Source: Ruminococcaceae bacterium UBA7147 (GTDB taxonomy: Bacteria > Bacillota > Clostridia > Oscillospirales > Acutalibacteraceae). Taken from it: 6,506 nt of DNA. Position numbers and translations under genes: made by a program. The notes under the pieces are model-generated. The model was not told the DNA's origin. It ran no database searches and saw nothing but the letters and a program-made list of their open reading frames with translations. Location of the stretch: assembly GCA_002491825.1 (NCBI GenBank), contig DKWR01000054.1:10868-17373 (forward strand). Direction: 5' to 3'. This document shows, one piece after another, positions 1 to 5,640 of this stretch (the stretch's first letter is position 1; every line of letters begins with the position of its first letter).

Positions 1-175
1 TATCGCCGTAGGGGACGGGTTCCTACACGTCCCGAAACGTTGCCTATATATCAACATAAATTCAGGAAAACCAACCTTTCAAAACAACACGCACTATAAT
101 AAATTCGGAAATTTGCGTATCGAGGCACTCGACCGACCATCAATTGTTAATTGTTAATTGTAAATTGTTAATTAT
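1..175 (+). repeat. Composite repeat A: beta REP-like unit, 108-bp body, TTAATTG heptad array
   Basis: This fills the whole space upstream of the symporter. Positions 7-33 are a beta unit: C, GTAG, then a hairpin with GGGACG/CGTCCC arms. Positions 37-145 are the body, which matches 5641-5748 and the reverse complement of 3786-3893. It includes the palindromic core at 111-134 (TCGAG-GCA-CTCGA), identical to copies C and D at 23 of 24 bases. Positions 141-175 are five degenerate heptads (caattgt, taattgt, taattgt, aaattgt, taattat) that run up to the symporter's ribosome binding site. Copy A alone has a TATAAT (95-100), with no convincing -35, so the symporter promoter may lie inside the repeat. 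The element may continue to the left of the window. Confidence 0.85.
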
Positions 176-188
176 TAAAGGGAGAGAG

Positions 189-1649
189 ATGAAAATGGAA
201 TTACTCAATCAGATTGCTGAAAACATCGACGAGTTCCTGTGGGGCGTGCCGATGATTCTGATTTTGCTCGGAACTCATATTTTTATGACGGTTAGGACAA
301 AATTCATTCAGCGAAAAACACTCAAGGCTATCAAGCTTTCGGTGACAAAGGACCCCGACGTTGACGGCGACATCAGTCCGTTTCAGGCGCTTACTACTGC
401 GCTCGCCTCAACAATCGGAACAGGCAACATAATCGGCGTGGGTACGGCTATCGCCCTCGGCGGTGCAGGTGCTGTGCTTTGGTGCTGGCTTACGGGTGTT
501 TTCGGCATTGCAACAAAGTACGCCGAGTCGCTTATCGCCGTAAAATACCGTGTCAAGACAAAGGACGGCAAAATGCAGGGCGGTGCAATGTACGCAATTG
601 AGCGTGGACTTCACCCGACAATCGGCGGCAAAAAGCGCAGTCTTAAATGGCTTGCAATCCTCTTTGCAGTCTTTGCGGCTCTGGCTTCATTCGGTATCGG
701 CTGCGGTGTTCAGACAAACGCTATTTCAAGCATTATGGACAGCACGTTTAATCCGAACGGTGATTTAAAGCTTAACCTGTTCGGCAGTGAGGTTTCAACT
801 GTTGCATTAATTGCAGGCGTTATCGTTGCAATCTGCGTTGCTCTCGTAATTTTCGGCGGTATCAAGGCGATTTCAAAGGTATGTGAAAAGCTTGTGCCGT
901 TTATGGCTATTATGTACGTTGTCGGCTGTGTTATTATCCTCATTATGAACAGTGACGTTCTGTGGCAGACTGTCTGCACAATCGTAGGCTCTGCATTTTC
1001 TCCTGCTGCTGTCGGCGGCGGACTTGTCGGCTCGGGCGTTATGCTTGCGGCTCGCTACGGCGTTGCAAGAGGTCTTTTCAGCAACGAGTCCGGTATGGGC
1101 TCTGCTCCGATTGTAGCCTCTGCTGCACAGTCGAGAAACCCTGTAAGGCAGGCTATGATTTCGGCAACCGGCACATTCTGGGACACCGTTGTTGTGTGCC
1201 TTATGACAGGTCTTGTAATCGTAAGCTCCTGCATCAAGAATCCGCAGATTGACACAGTAAGCGTTGAGGGCGGCAAGCTCACCTCGGCGGCTTTTGCACA
1301 GATTCCCGTTATCGGCACTCCGATTCTCGTTGTGGGAATTGTCCTCTTTGCGTTCTCAACAATCCTCGGCTGGTCGTACTACGGCGAAAGGTGCATTGAA
1401 TATCTCTTCGGCAGAAAAGGCGTTCTGCCCTACAAGCTGATTTTTGTTGCCGTTCTGCTTATCACTCCGATAACTGCGCTCGACTTCGTCTGGACAATGT
1501 CCGACATTTTCAACGCTCTTATGGCTCTGCCGAATATCGTTGCGATTATTGCGCTCTCTCCCGTTATCGTCAAGGAAACGAACTACTATCTCTACGGTAA
1601 GCGGCTTGATGAATTTGACAAAACGCCGATTCCCGTTGTCGATAAATAA
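189..1649 (+). CDS. AGCS-family sodium:alanine/amino-acid symporter
   Basis: A 486-residue inner-membrane carrier of the alanine/glycine:cation symporter family (AGCS, Na_Ala_symp; AgcS/AlsT/DagA-like), which imports small neutral amino acids with Na+. Visible family signatures are the GTGN loop (residues 77-80, within ALASTIGTGNIIGVG) and GLFSNESGMGSAP (295-307), followed by NPVRQAMISATGTFWDT. About ten hydrophobic segments span the protein, and its length is normal for the family. I chose ATG 189 because GGAG at 181-184 lies just upstream. ATG 195 (MELLNQ) is a close alternative. An upstream in-frame TTG at 144 lies in a tandem repeat and is rejected. The gene stands alone: repeat A precedes it and a strong terminator follows. 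The substrate (alanine, glycine or glutamine) cannot be told from sequence. The family call is very safe. Confidence 0.96.
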   Translation: MKMELLNQIAENIDEFLWGVPMILILLGTHIFMTVRTKFIQRKTLKAIKLSVTKDPDVDGDISPFQALTTALASTIGTGNIIGVGTAIALGGAGAVLWCWLTGVFGIATKYAESLIAVKYRVKTKDGKMQGGAMYAIERGLHPTIGGKKRSLKWLAILFAVFAALASFGIGCGVQTNAISSIMDSTFNPNGDLKLNLFGSEVSTVALIAGVIVAICVALVIFGGIKAISKVCEKLVPFMAIMYVVGCVIILIMNSDVLWQTVCTIVGSAFSPAAVGGGLVGSGVMLAARYGVARGLFSNESGMGSAPIVASAAQSRNPVRQAMISATGTFWDTVVVCLMTGLVIVSSCIKNPQIDTVSVEGGKLTSAAFAQIPVIGTPILVVGIVLFAFSTILGWSYYGERCIEYLFGRKGVLPYKLIFVAVLLITPITALDFVWTMSDIFNALMALPNIVAIIALSPVIVKETNYYLYGKRLDEFDKTPIPVVDK

Positions 1650-1672
1650 AATTTGTTAAGTAATACATACAC

Positions 1673-1710
1673 CGCCCGAACGGTTTATTCTGTTCGGGCG
1701 TTTGTATTTT
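1673..1710 (+). terminator. Intrinsic terminator of the symporter gene
   Basis: A perfect 9-bp GC-rich stem, CGCCCGAAC (1673-1681) with GTTCGGGCG (1692-1700), and a 10-nt loop, followed by the T-rich tract tttgtatttt (1701-1710). It starts 23 bases after the symporter stop codon. This is the only textbook rho-independent terminator in the window. Confidence 0.93.
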
Positions 1711-1714
1711 CAGG

Positions 1715-1742
1715 TTGCATTTGCAAAATTCGGTGGTATAAT
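1715..1742 (+). promoter_or_regulatory. Extended -10 promoter, probably for the crp-like gene or a small RNA
   Basis: TATAAT at 1737-1742 is preceded by TG at the extended -10 position (1734-1735), with a weak -35 TTGCAT at 1715-1720 (16-bp spacer). It starts just after the symporter terminator, where a new transcription unit would be expected. The next gene starts only at 2178, because a 347-bp repeat element (1764-2110) lies between. Without that element the leader would be roughly 80 nt. The expected start is near 1749-1750. Predicted from consensus only. Confidence 0.6.
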
Positions 1743-1763
1743 AGTTATTATAGTTTACAACAG

Positions 1764-2110
1764 CGTAGGGGACTGTCAAAAAAGCAGTAACTTTATATTT
1801 GATATAGTCAACTTTTGTGATATAGCCAAGCCTTCCCTTGAGGGAAGGTGGCACAGCGATTTATCGCTGTGACGGAAGGGTGGTAGGGGAGAAGAACGTG
1901 CAAAAAACAAGGAAAAGTTCATCTCCACCCCTCAGTCATTTTGCAGGCAAAATGACAGCTCCCCTCAAAAGGGGAGCCTTGGATATAGTGGCAAAGTCTT
2001 GTTATTTTGACTTTTTATACGAGCTTCGAGCGTCTGGGTGATTCCCCTATTAGGGAAATGTCGCAAAGCGACAAAAGGTTTGCTGTTTTCGCAGAAAAGC
2101 GTCCCCTACG
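1764..2110. mobile_element. 347-bp MITE-like element with CGTAGGGGAC inverted ends
   Basis: It is bounded by a perfect 10-bp inverted repeat, CGTAGGGGAC (1764-1773) and GTCCCCTACG (2101-2110). Inside it is packed with hairpins: the two homologous 58-bp arms at 1826-1883 and 1925-1982, then attccc/gggaat-like (2041-2059), tgtcgc-aaa-gcgaca (2059-2073) and a weaker one at 2081-2100. There is no credible coding frame; the short open frame at 1838-2041 runs through the palindromes. The CGTAGGGG end motif is shared with the other repeats in the window. The 20 bases after it (2111-2130) also recur at 3924-3943, so the true right boundary may be further out. It is non-autonomous if mobile. No transposase is seen. 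Confidence 0.7.
1826..1982. repeat. Paired 58-bp inverted arms, each made of two hairpins
   Basis: Left arm 1826-1883 and right arm 1925-1982 are homologous in inverted orientation: both run CCAAG...GGGTGG on their own strand. Each holds two stem-loops. In the left arm these are CCTTCCC/GGGAAGG and CACAGCGAT-TT-ATCGCTGTG (1852-1871). In the right arm they are GTCATTTTGC-AG-GCAAAATGAC (1935-1956) and CTCCCC/GGGGAG. The stems differ in sequence between the arms, but each remains perfectly or nearly perfectly paired. From memory, this kind of sequence is common between genes of gut Clostridia; I have not checked this. Confidence 0.8.
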
Positions 2111-2177
2111 GCGATATATGAAATGCTTGTATTATAGCCATACAGAATAATTACTAAAAACAGTTTTGAGGTGGGTT

Positions 2178-2882
2178 ATGAAAAAATTTATTGAGTATTT
2201 TACCGACGAGCACCTTGCGCTTTTGCGCAGTCAACTGCTTTTTTCGGGACTTAATGACCACGAAATTTTTATGTTCATTCAGTATTCCCAGCCGTTTTAC
2301 GCTGACATCAGGGACGGAAAATCAATCCGACTTGCCGGCGAGTACAGCCATATGACGGGCGTTATGATTTCGGGCAGTGCTCACCTCTACACGGTTGACT
2401 ACGAGGGTAACAAAACGCTTTTAAAATCAATCGGCAGTGCCGACAGCGGGACGATTTACTCGATGTTCGACTACTACAATTCACTTTTAGAGCTTACGGC
2501 TAATGAGGACAGCGAGCTGATTCTGATTCCGCCCGAAAAGATTTTTATTGTGGAGGAAAAGCTTGCGACAATTCAGCAAAAAATCGTTGTGAATATGATA
2601 GCCTCACAGCGACAGGCGTTTCTTGACCTTTCGGAGCATATTTCGTGTCTGTCGCAGAGAAACATCAGGGATAAGATTTTAAAATTTCTGAAAATCCACT
2701 GCGAACGTGAACATTCCTACAGCTTTACCGTTCCGTTTTCACGTGAGGAGCTTGCAAACTACCTTGCGGTTGACAGGGCTTCGCTTTCTCGCTCACTCGG
2801 AGAGCTGAAAAGCGAGGGTGTTCTTGATTTCAGAAAAAACAGGTTTACAATTCTAAAAACAAACATATTCAAGTATGAATAA
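2178..2882 (+). CDS. Crp/Fnr-family transcriptional regulator
   Basis: A 234-residue cytoplasmic DNA-binding regulator. The N-terminal part (about residues 20-125) resembles a cyclic-nucleotide-binding-like beta-roll, followed by a long dimerisation helix (about 125-155). The C-terminal winged helix-turn-helix of Crp type includes REELANYLAVDRASLSRSLG (189-208) and ends in SEGVLDFRKNRFTIL. The N-terminal cysteine cluster of Fnr is absent, and I see no arginine-containing cAMP phosphate-binding motif, so the effector is unknown. ATG 2178 is chosen because AGGTGG (2169-2174) sits just before it. The in-frame TTG at 2166 overlaps that ribosome binding site and is rejected. The gene ends 13 bases before the phospholipase start, so the two are almost certainly cotranscribed. 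The likely promoter is at 1715-1742, behind a repeat element. It could regulate its own operon or unlinked genes. Confidence 0.92.
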   Translation: MKKFIEYFTDEHLALLRSQLLFSGLNDHEIFMFIQYSQPFYADIRDGKSIRLAGEYSHMTGVMISGSAHLYTVDYEGNKTLLKSIGSADSGTIYSMFDYYNSLLELTANEDSELILIPPEKIFIVEEKLATIQQKIVVNMIASQRQAFLDLSEHISCLSQRNIRDKILKFLKIHCEREHSYSFTVPFSREELANYLAVDRASLSRSLGELKSEGVLDFRKNRFTILKTNIFKYE

Positions 2883-2895
2883 AGGCGGCAATTTT

Positions 2896-3759
2896 ATGGA
2901 GTTTCAAAATAAAAAAACAGCGTTAATCCTTGAGGGCGGCGCACTCAGGAGCTTTTTCACCTGCGGAGTGCTCGACTATTTTATGGAAAAGGACATCTAC
3001 TTTCCCTGCGTGTGCGGCGTTTCGGCTGGCTCACTCTGCGCAATCAGCTACCTTTCAAGGCAAATCGGTCGAACAGCAGAGGTAAATCTAAAGTATGTCA
3101 ACGACAAGCGTTATATGAGCCTGCACAGCCTGATTAAGGACAAGATGATTTTCAATTTTGACTTTCTGTTCGGCGAAATCAGCCACAACCTCGTACCGCT
3201 CGACTACGACACGTTTTACAACAGCACCGAGGAATTTTTTGCCTTTGTCACCGACTGCGAGTCGGGCAAAAGCGTTGCCTGTGAAAAGGGAAAATGCAGT
3301 GATATTCTGAAGGCTTGCAGAGCGTCAAGCAGTATGCCCGTTCTGTCGAAAATCGTGGAGCTTGACGGTCACAAGTACCTCGACGGCGGAACGGCGAATC
3401 CGATTCCGTTTGAGTGGGCGATTGAAAACGGCTATGAAAAAATCGTGCTTGTGCTGACAAGGGATATTGATTACCGCAAAAAGCCGCTTTCGGGAATGAT
3501 AAAGAAGGTTTACGAGAAAAAATATTCGGAATACCCCGAGCTTTTAAAGACAATCTACAACATTCCCGACCACTACAACAGCCTTGCAGAGCAGATTGTA
3601 AGGCTTGAAAACGAGGGCAGATTATTCGTTATCCGCCCCGACGAGCCTGTCAGGGTAAAGCGAACGGAGAAGGACACAAAAAAGCTTGAAGAGCTTTACG
3701 CAGTCGGCAGACGTGTTGCAGAGAACAGAATTGACGAGATGATGGAGTATTTATTTTAA
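2896..3759 (+). CDS. Patatin-like phospholipase (YjjU-type serine hydrolase)
   Basis: A 287-residue patatin-fold lipid acyl hydrolase, predicted to use a Ser-Asp dyad. The oxyanion-hole loop reads EGGALRS (residues 13-19), where the generic motif is GGGxRG. The nucleophile elbow is GVSAG with Ser43 (41-45). The catalytic Asp is in the DGG motif, Asp163 (163-165), and RASSSMP (142-148) precedes it as in the family. The C-terminal third is the helical extension seen in YjjU-like proteins. There is no signal peptide or membrane segment, so it is probably cytosolic or membrane-peripheral. ATG 2896 is preceded by AGGCGG (2883-2888) at 7 nt. An in-frame ATG at 2875 overlaps the regulator's end and lacks a ribosome binding site. 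The gene is second in an operon with the Crp-like regulator. Its stop codon is the first base pairs of an inverted repeat array. The substrate is unknown. Confidence 0.93.
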   Translation: MEFQNKKTALILEGGALRSFFTCGVLDYFMEKDIYFPCVCGVSAGSLCAISYLSRQIGRTAEVNLKYVNDKRYMSLHSLIKDKMIFNFDFLFGEISHNLVPLDYDTFYNSTEEFFAFVTDCESGKSVACEKGKCSDILKACRASSSMPVLSKIVELDGHKYLDGGTANPIPFEWAIENGYEKIVLVLTRDIDYRKKPLSGMIKKVYEKKYSEYPELLKTIYNIPDHYNSLAEQIVRLENEGRLFVIRPDEPVRVKRTEKDTKKLEELYAVGRRVAENRIDEMMEYLF

Positions 3760-3929
3760 TTCGGAATGCTGAATGCGTAATGCGGAATTGAGGGTCGGTC
3801 GAGAGCCTCGACACGCAAAACTCCGAATTTGTAATTTTGCGTGTTATTTGGATAAGTTTGTTTTCCTCGGGGTGATTGATATATTGGATACGTTTCGGGA
3901 CGTCAGGGATGCCGTCCCCTACGGCGATA
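3758..3929 (-). repeat. Composite repeat B (inverted copy of A)
   Basis: The same parts as repeat A in reverse order. The heptad array at 3758-3785 (aattcgg, aatgctg, aatgcgt, aatgcgg) overlaps the last two bases of the phospholipase stop codon. The body is 3786-3893. A beta-prime REP-like unit follows at 3897-3923 (GGGACG/CGTCCC arms, then CTAC). gcgata (3924-3929) mirrors tatcgc at positions 1-6. Within the body, ACACGCAAAA (3811-3820) pairs with TTTTGCGTGT (3835-3844) as a perfect 10-bp stem, and GTCGAG-AGC-CTCGAC (3799-3813) is the core palindrome. No separate terminator is seen for the regulator-phospholipase operon, so these stems may serve as its 3' end. Confidence 0.85.
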
Positions 3930-3950
3930 TAGGAAATGTTTGTTTTTAAT

Positions 3951-3975
3951 CGTAGGGACACGGCGTGCCGTGTCC
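3951..3975 (+). repeat. Solo alpha REP-like unit
   Basis: C, GTAG (3952-3955), then a perfect 20-nt hairpin with arms GGACACGGC and GCCGTGTCC and loop GT. It is identical to 6424-6448 and is the inverse of 4093-4117 with one mismatch. With that inverse copy it forms 25-bp inverted ends around 3951-4117. The enclosed 3976-4021 is unique sequence in this window. Confidence 0.85.
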
Positions 3976-4034
3976 GCAGTGGCAATCAAATTTTACCGAT
4001 AAAACCATATTTATATTGGACAAACAAACATTTC

Positions 4035-4117
4035 CGTAGGGGACGGGTTCCTACACGTCCCATTCACAAAAATTGCAACGCAATTTTTGTGTGGACACGG
4101 CACGCCGTGTCTCTACG
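4035..4117. mobile_element. 83-bp REPIN-like element (beta-spacer-alpha), copy 1
   Basis: A beta unit at 4035-4061 and an inverted alpha unit at 4093-4117 flank a spacer hairpin (4066-4090: 11-bp arms acaaaaattgc/gcaatttttgt, loop aac). The whole element is the reverse complement of 6424-6506 with only 6 differences in 83 bases, so it is a discrete repeated unit. Each outer end begins with CGTAG next to a hairpin, which is the head-to-head layout of REP doublets. It can fold into a three-hairpin cloverleaf closed by its ends. It is non-coding. Confidence 0.85.
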
Positions 4118-4123
4118 TCAACG

Positions 4124-4152
4124 TTGCTGTATTACCAACGCTAAATTATAGC
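4124..4152 (+). promoter_or_regulatory. Possible promoter of azlCD
   Basis: TTGCTG (4124-4129) and TATAGC (4147-4152) are separated by 17 bp, just downstream of the 83-bp element and about 75 bases before azlC. Both boxes are imperfect. The small palindrome aggt-gata-acct (4165-4176) lies in the leader and could be an operator or nothing. This is the best candidate in a stretch with no clear consensus. Confidence 0.3.
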
Positions 4153-4226
4153 TTAACTTACTAAAGGTGATAACCTGATAAATTAATATCCAACTGATAT
4201 AACGGATTAAGAAAGGAATTATGAGG

Positions 4227-4955
4227 ATGGGAAAAAGAACGCTTAAGAAGGCGTTTAAGGACAGTCTGCCTATACTTGCAGGGTATCTTGCGTTGGGTAT
4301 AGGCTTTGGCGTACTGCTCCACAGCAAGGGCTACAGCTTTCTCTGGGCTTTGCTGATGAGCTGTACAATCTACGCAGGCGCAGGTCAGTACGCCGCAGTT
4401 GACTTATTAAGCAGCGGTGCGTCGCTTATCACGACTGCCGTAATGACGCTGATTATAAACGCACGTCACTTTTTTTACGGCTTTTCACTGCTCGACAAGT
4501 ACAAGGGTACGGGCAAGGCAAAGCCATATATGATTTTTGCGCTGACGGACGAAACCTACTCGCTTGTCTGCACGGCAAAAATCCCCGAGGGGATAGACGA
4601 GAAAAAGTACTACTTGTTTCTTTCGATACTCGACCAGCTCTACTGGATTTCGGGGTGCACAATCGGCGCACTGCTCGGAACGTTCATTCCGTTTGACAGT
4701 ACGGGAATTGACTTTGCAATGACGGCGCTGTTTGTTGTAATCTTCGTTGAGCAGTGGCTCGACACAAAAGAGCATCTGCCTGCAATTTTAGGTGCGGCTA
4801 CAACGCTTGTGTGCCTGTTTGTTTTCGGTACGCAGTATTTTATCATTCCGTCAATGGCTTTTATCGCAGTTGAGCTTGTAATTTTCAGAAAAAGATTTGA
4901 AAAGAACAAACCCGACAGCGAGGAAACAGATGCGGAGGTGAGTGAAAATGGATAG
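4227..4955 (+). CDS. azlC: AzlC: large subunit of branched-chain amino-acid exporter
   Basis: A 242-residue integral membrane protein of the AzlC/YgaZ family. With the small AzlD/YgaH partner it exports branched-chain amino acids (and, in Bacillus subtilis, 4-azaleucine). Signatures seen are CTIYAGAGQYAAVDLL in the N-terminal third, INARHFFYGFSLL (residues 77-89) and FALTDETYSL (104-113), plus five to six hydrophobic segments. The C-terminus is a charged tail rich in Glu and Lys. ATG 4227 is preferred over ATG 4221 because AAAGGA (4212-4217) is too close to 4221 (3 nt) and well placed for 4227. The stop overlaps the start of azlD by 8 bases, typical of translational coupling. Regulation is not evident: no lrp-like gene is adjacent. 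Family assignment is firm, substrate less so. Confidence 0.93.
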   Translation: MGKRTLKKAFKDSLPILAGYLALGIGFGVLLHSKGYSFLWALLMSCTIYAGAGQYAAVDLLSSGASLITTAVMTLIINARHFFYGFSLLDKYKGTGKAKPYMIFALTDETYSLVCTAKIPEGIDEKKYYLFLSILDQLYWISGCTIGALLGTFIPFDSTGIDFAMTALFVVIFVEQWLDTKEHLPAILGAATTLVCLFVFGTQYFIIPSMAFIAVELVIFRKRFEKNKPDSEETDAEVSENG

Positions 4956-5283
4956 CAACACCGTTCACTCGCTGTTAATCGTCGCAGTTATGGCGGTATT
5001 TACGGCTTTAACACGCTTTTTGCCGTTTCTTGCGTTCCCCGAGGGACGAAAACGTCCGAAGGTAATTACATATCTCGGCACCGTTCTGCCGTACGCCTTA
5101 ATCGGTATGCTCGTTGTGTACTGCTTTAAGAGCGTTTCGGTTTTCGCCTACCCATATTGCATACCCGAGCTGTTAGCCGTTGTGCTCGTTACCGTGCTCC
5201 ATATCTGGAAACGCAACACGCTGATAAGCGTGTTCGGCGGCGTAATATTCTATATGGTACTCGTTCAGTGCGTTTTTGTTTGA
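4948..5283 (+). CDS. azlD: AzlD: small subunit of branched-chain amino-acid exporter
   Basis: A 111-residue membrane protein with four predicted hydrophobic helices, the normal size for AzlD/YgaH. It has the N-terminal family pattern of a TALTRFLPFLAF stretch (about residues 18-29), followed by a basic loop and YLGTVLPYALIGMLVVYC. It is the obligate partner of AzlC. ATG 4948 is chosen because GGAGGTG (4934-4940) lies 7 nt upstream. A GTG at 4942 is nearer the ribosome binding site and less likely. It overlaps azlC by 8 bases, so the two are one operon. No terminator follows; the next bases lead into a heptad repeat at 5317. Confidence 0.93.
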   Translation: MDSNTVHSLLIVAVMAVFTALTRFLPFLAFPEGRKRPKVITYLGTVLPYALIGMLVVYCFKSVSVFAYPYCIPELLAVVLVTVLHIWKRNTLISVFGGVIFYMVLVQCVFV

Positions 5284-5316
5284 GAAATTTGTTAATTGAG
5301 ATAAACTATTATTTAA

Positions 5317-5440
5317 GTGTGGAGTTTGGAGTGTGGAATGTGGAGTTGTGGTCGAGCGGATAGATTGCGATAATTCAAAAGTTAAGTTCCCGAATTTATT
5401 TATATGCGGCGTTGCCGGTCGAGTGCCTCGACACGCAAAT
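5317..5440 (-). repeat. Partial composite repeat D (inverted, degraded)
   Basis: Four heptads at 5317-5344 (gtgtgga, gtttgga, gtgtgga, atgtgga) are followed by tcgagcgg (5352-5359), then diverged sequence. The 24-base core at 5417-5440 is the exact reverse complement of 5714-5737 in copy C and contains GTCGAG-TGC-CTCGAC. The rest of the body is missing or unrecognisable. Between here and 5550 I see only AT-rich sequence, including ttgttattatagcc (5491-5504) and tataat (5511-5516), which lacks a well-spaced -35. Confidence 0.7.
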
Positions 5441-5550
5441 CGAGTGGAAAAGTCGAATATTCAGGTAAAAACGGTTGCCCGAATTATAGGTTGTTATTAT
5501 AGCCGGTGTTTATAATATATTTGCGAGGAACACCACTGAAATAACTCAAA

Positions 5551-5629
5551 TGTAGGGAGCGGTCTTGACCGTTCCGATTACCCATAAGTTAGCTGTAGTC
5601 TTGCGGAACAGTCAAGACTGTTCCCTACA
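5551..5629. mobile_element. 79-bp REPIN-like element (gamma-spacer-gamma)
   Basis: Two gamma units face each other. T, GTAG (5552-5555) is followed by a hairpin GGAGCGGTC-TT-GACCGTTCC (5556-5575). At the other end is the inverse, hairpin GGAACAGTC-AA-GACTGTTCC (5605-5624), then CTAC and A (5629). The 29-base spacer has no obvious stem. The two units differ by a paired change (a C-G/A-T swap within the stem) and by a wobble-to-Watson-Crick change, leaving 9-bp stems in both. It sits directly upstream of repeat body C, in the place that the beta unit occupies in copies A and B. Confidence 0.85.
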
Positions 5630-5640
5630 CTAAAAACTAA

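Noticed and set aside
95..100. TATAAT as a promoter for the symporter
   Set aside because: There is no acceptable -35 at 16-18 bp. It is noted in the repeat A entry but not listed as a promoter.
144..188. Upstream TTG start extending the symporter by 15 residues
   Set aside because: It lies in the TTAATTG tandem array, has no ribosome binding site, and gives a leader unlike the family. GGAG at 181-184 fits ATG 189.
1838..2041. 67-codon open frame within the 347-bp element
   Set aside because: It runs straight through palindromic arms, lacks a ribosome binding site, and its translation has no recognisable protein character.
3936..4151. 71-codon open frame between the phospholipase and azlC
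   Set aside because: It is made of the alpha unit and the 83-bp repeat, with no ribosome binding site. It is open by chance.
5345..5420. Possible tRNA fragment (gtggtcgagcgg resembles a D-arm)
   Set aside because: No acceptor stem, anticodon arm or T-arm can be assembled around it. The words are explained by the repeat core ggtcgag.
5333..5515. 60-codon open frame downstream of azlD
   Set aside because: It begins in the heptad array and crosses repeat D. It has no ribosome binding site and no protein-like composition.
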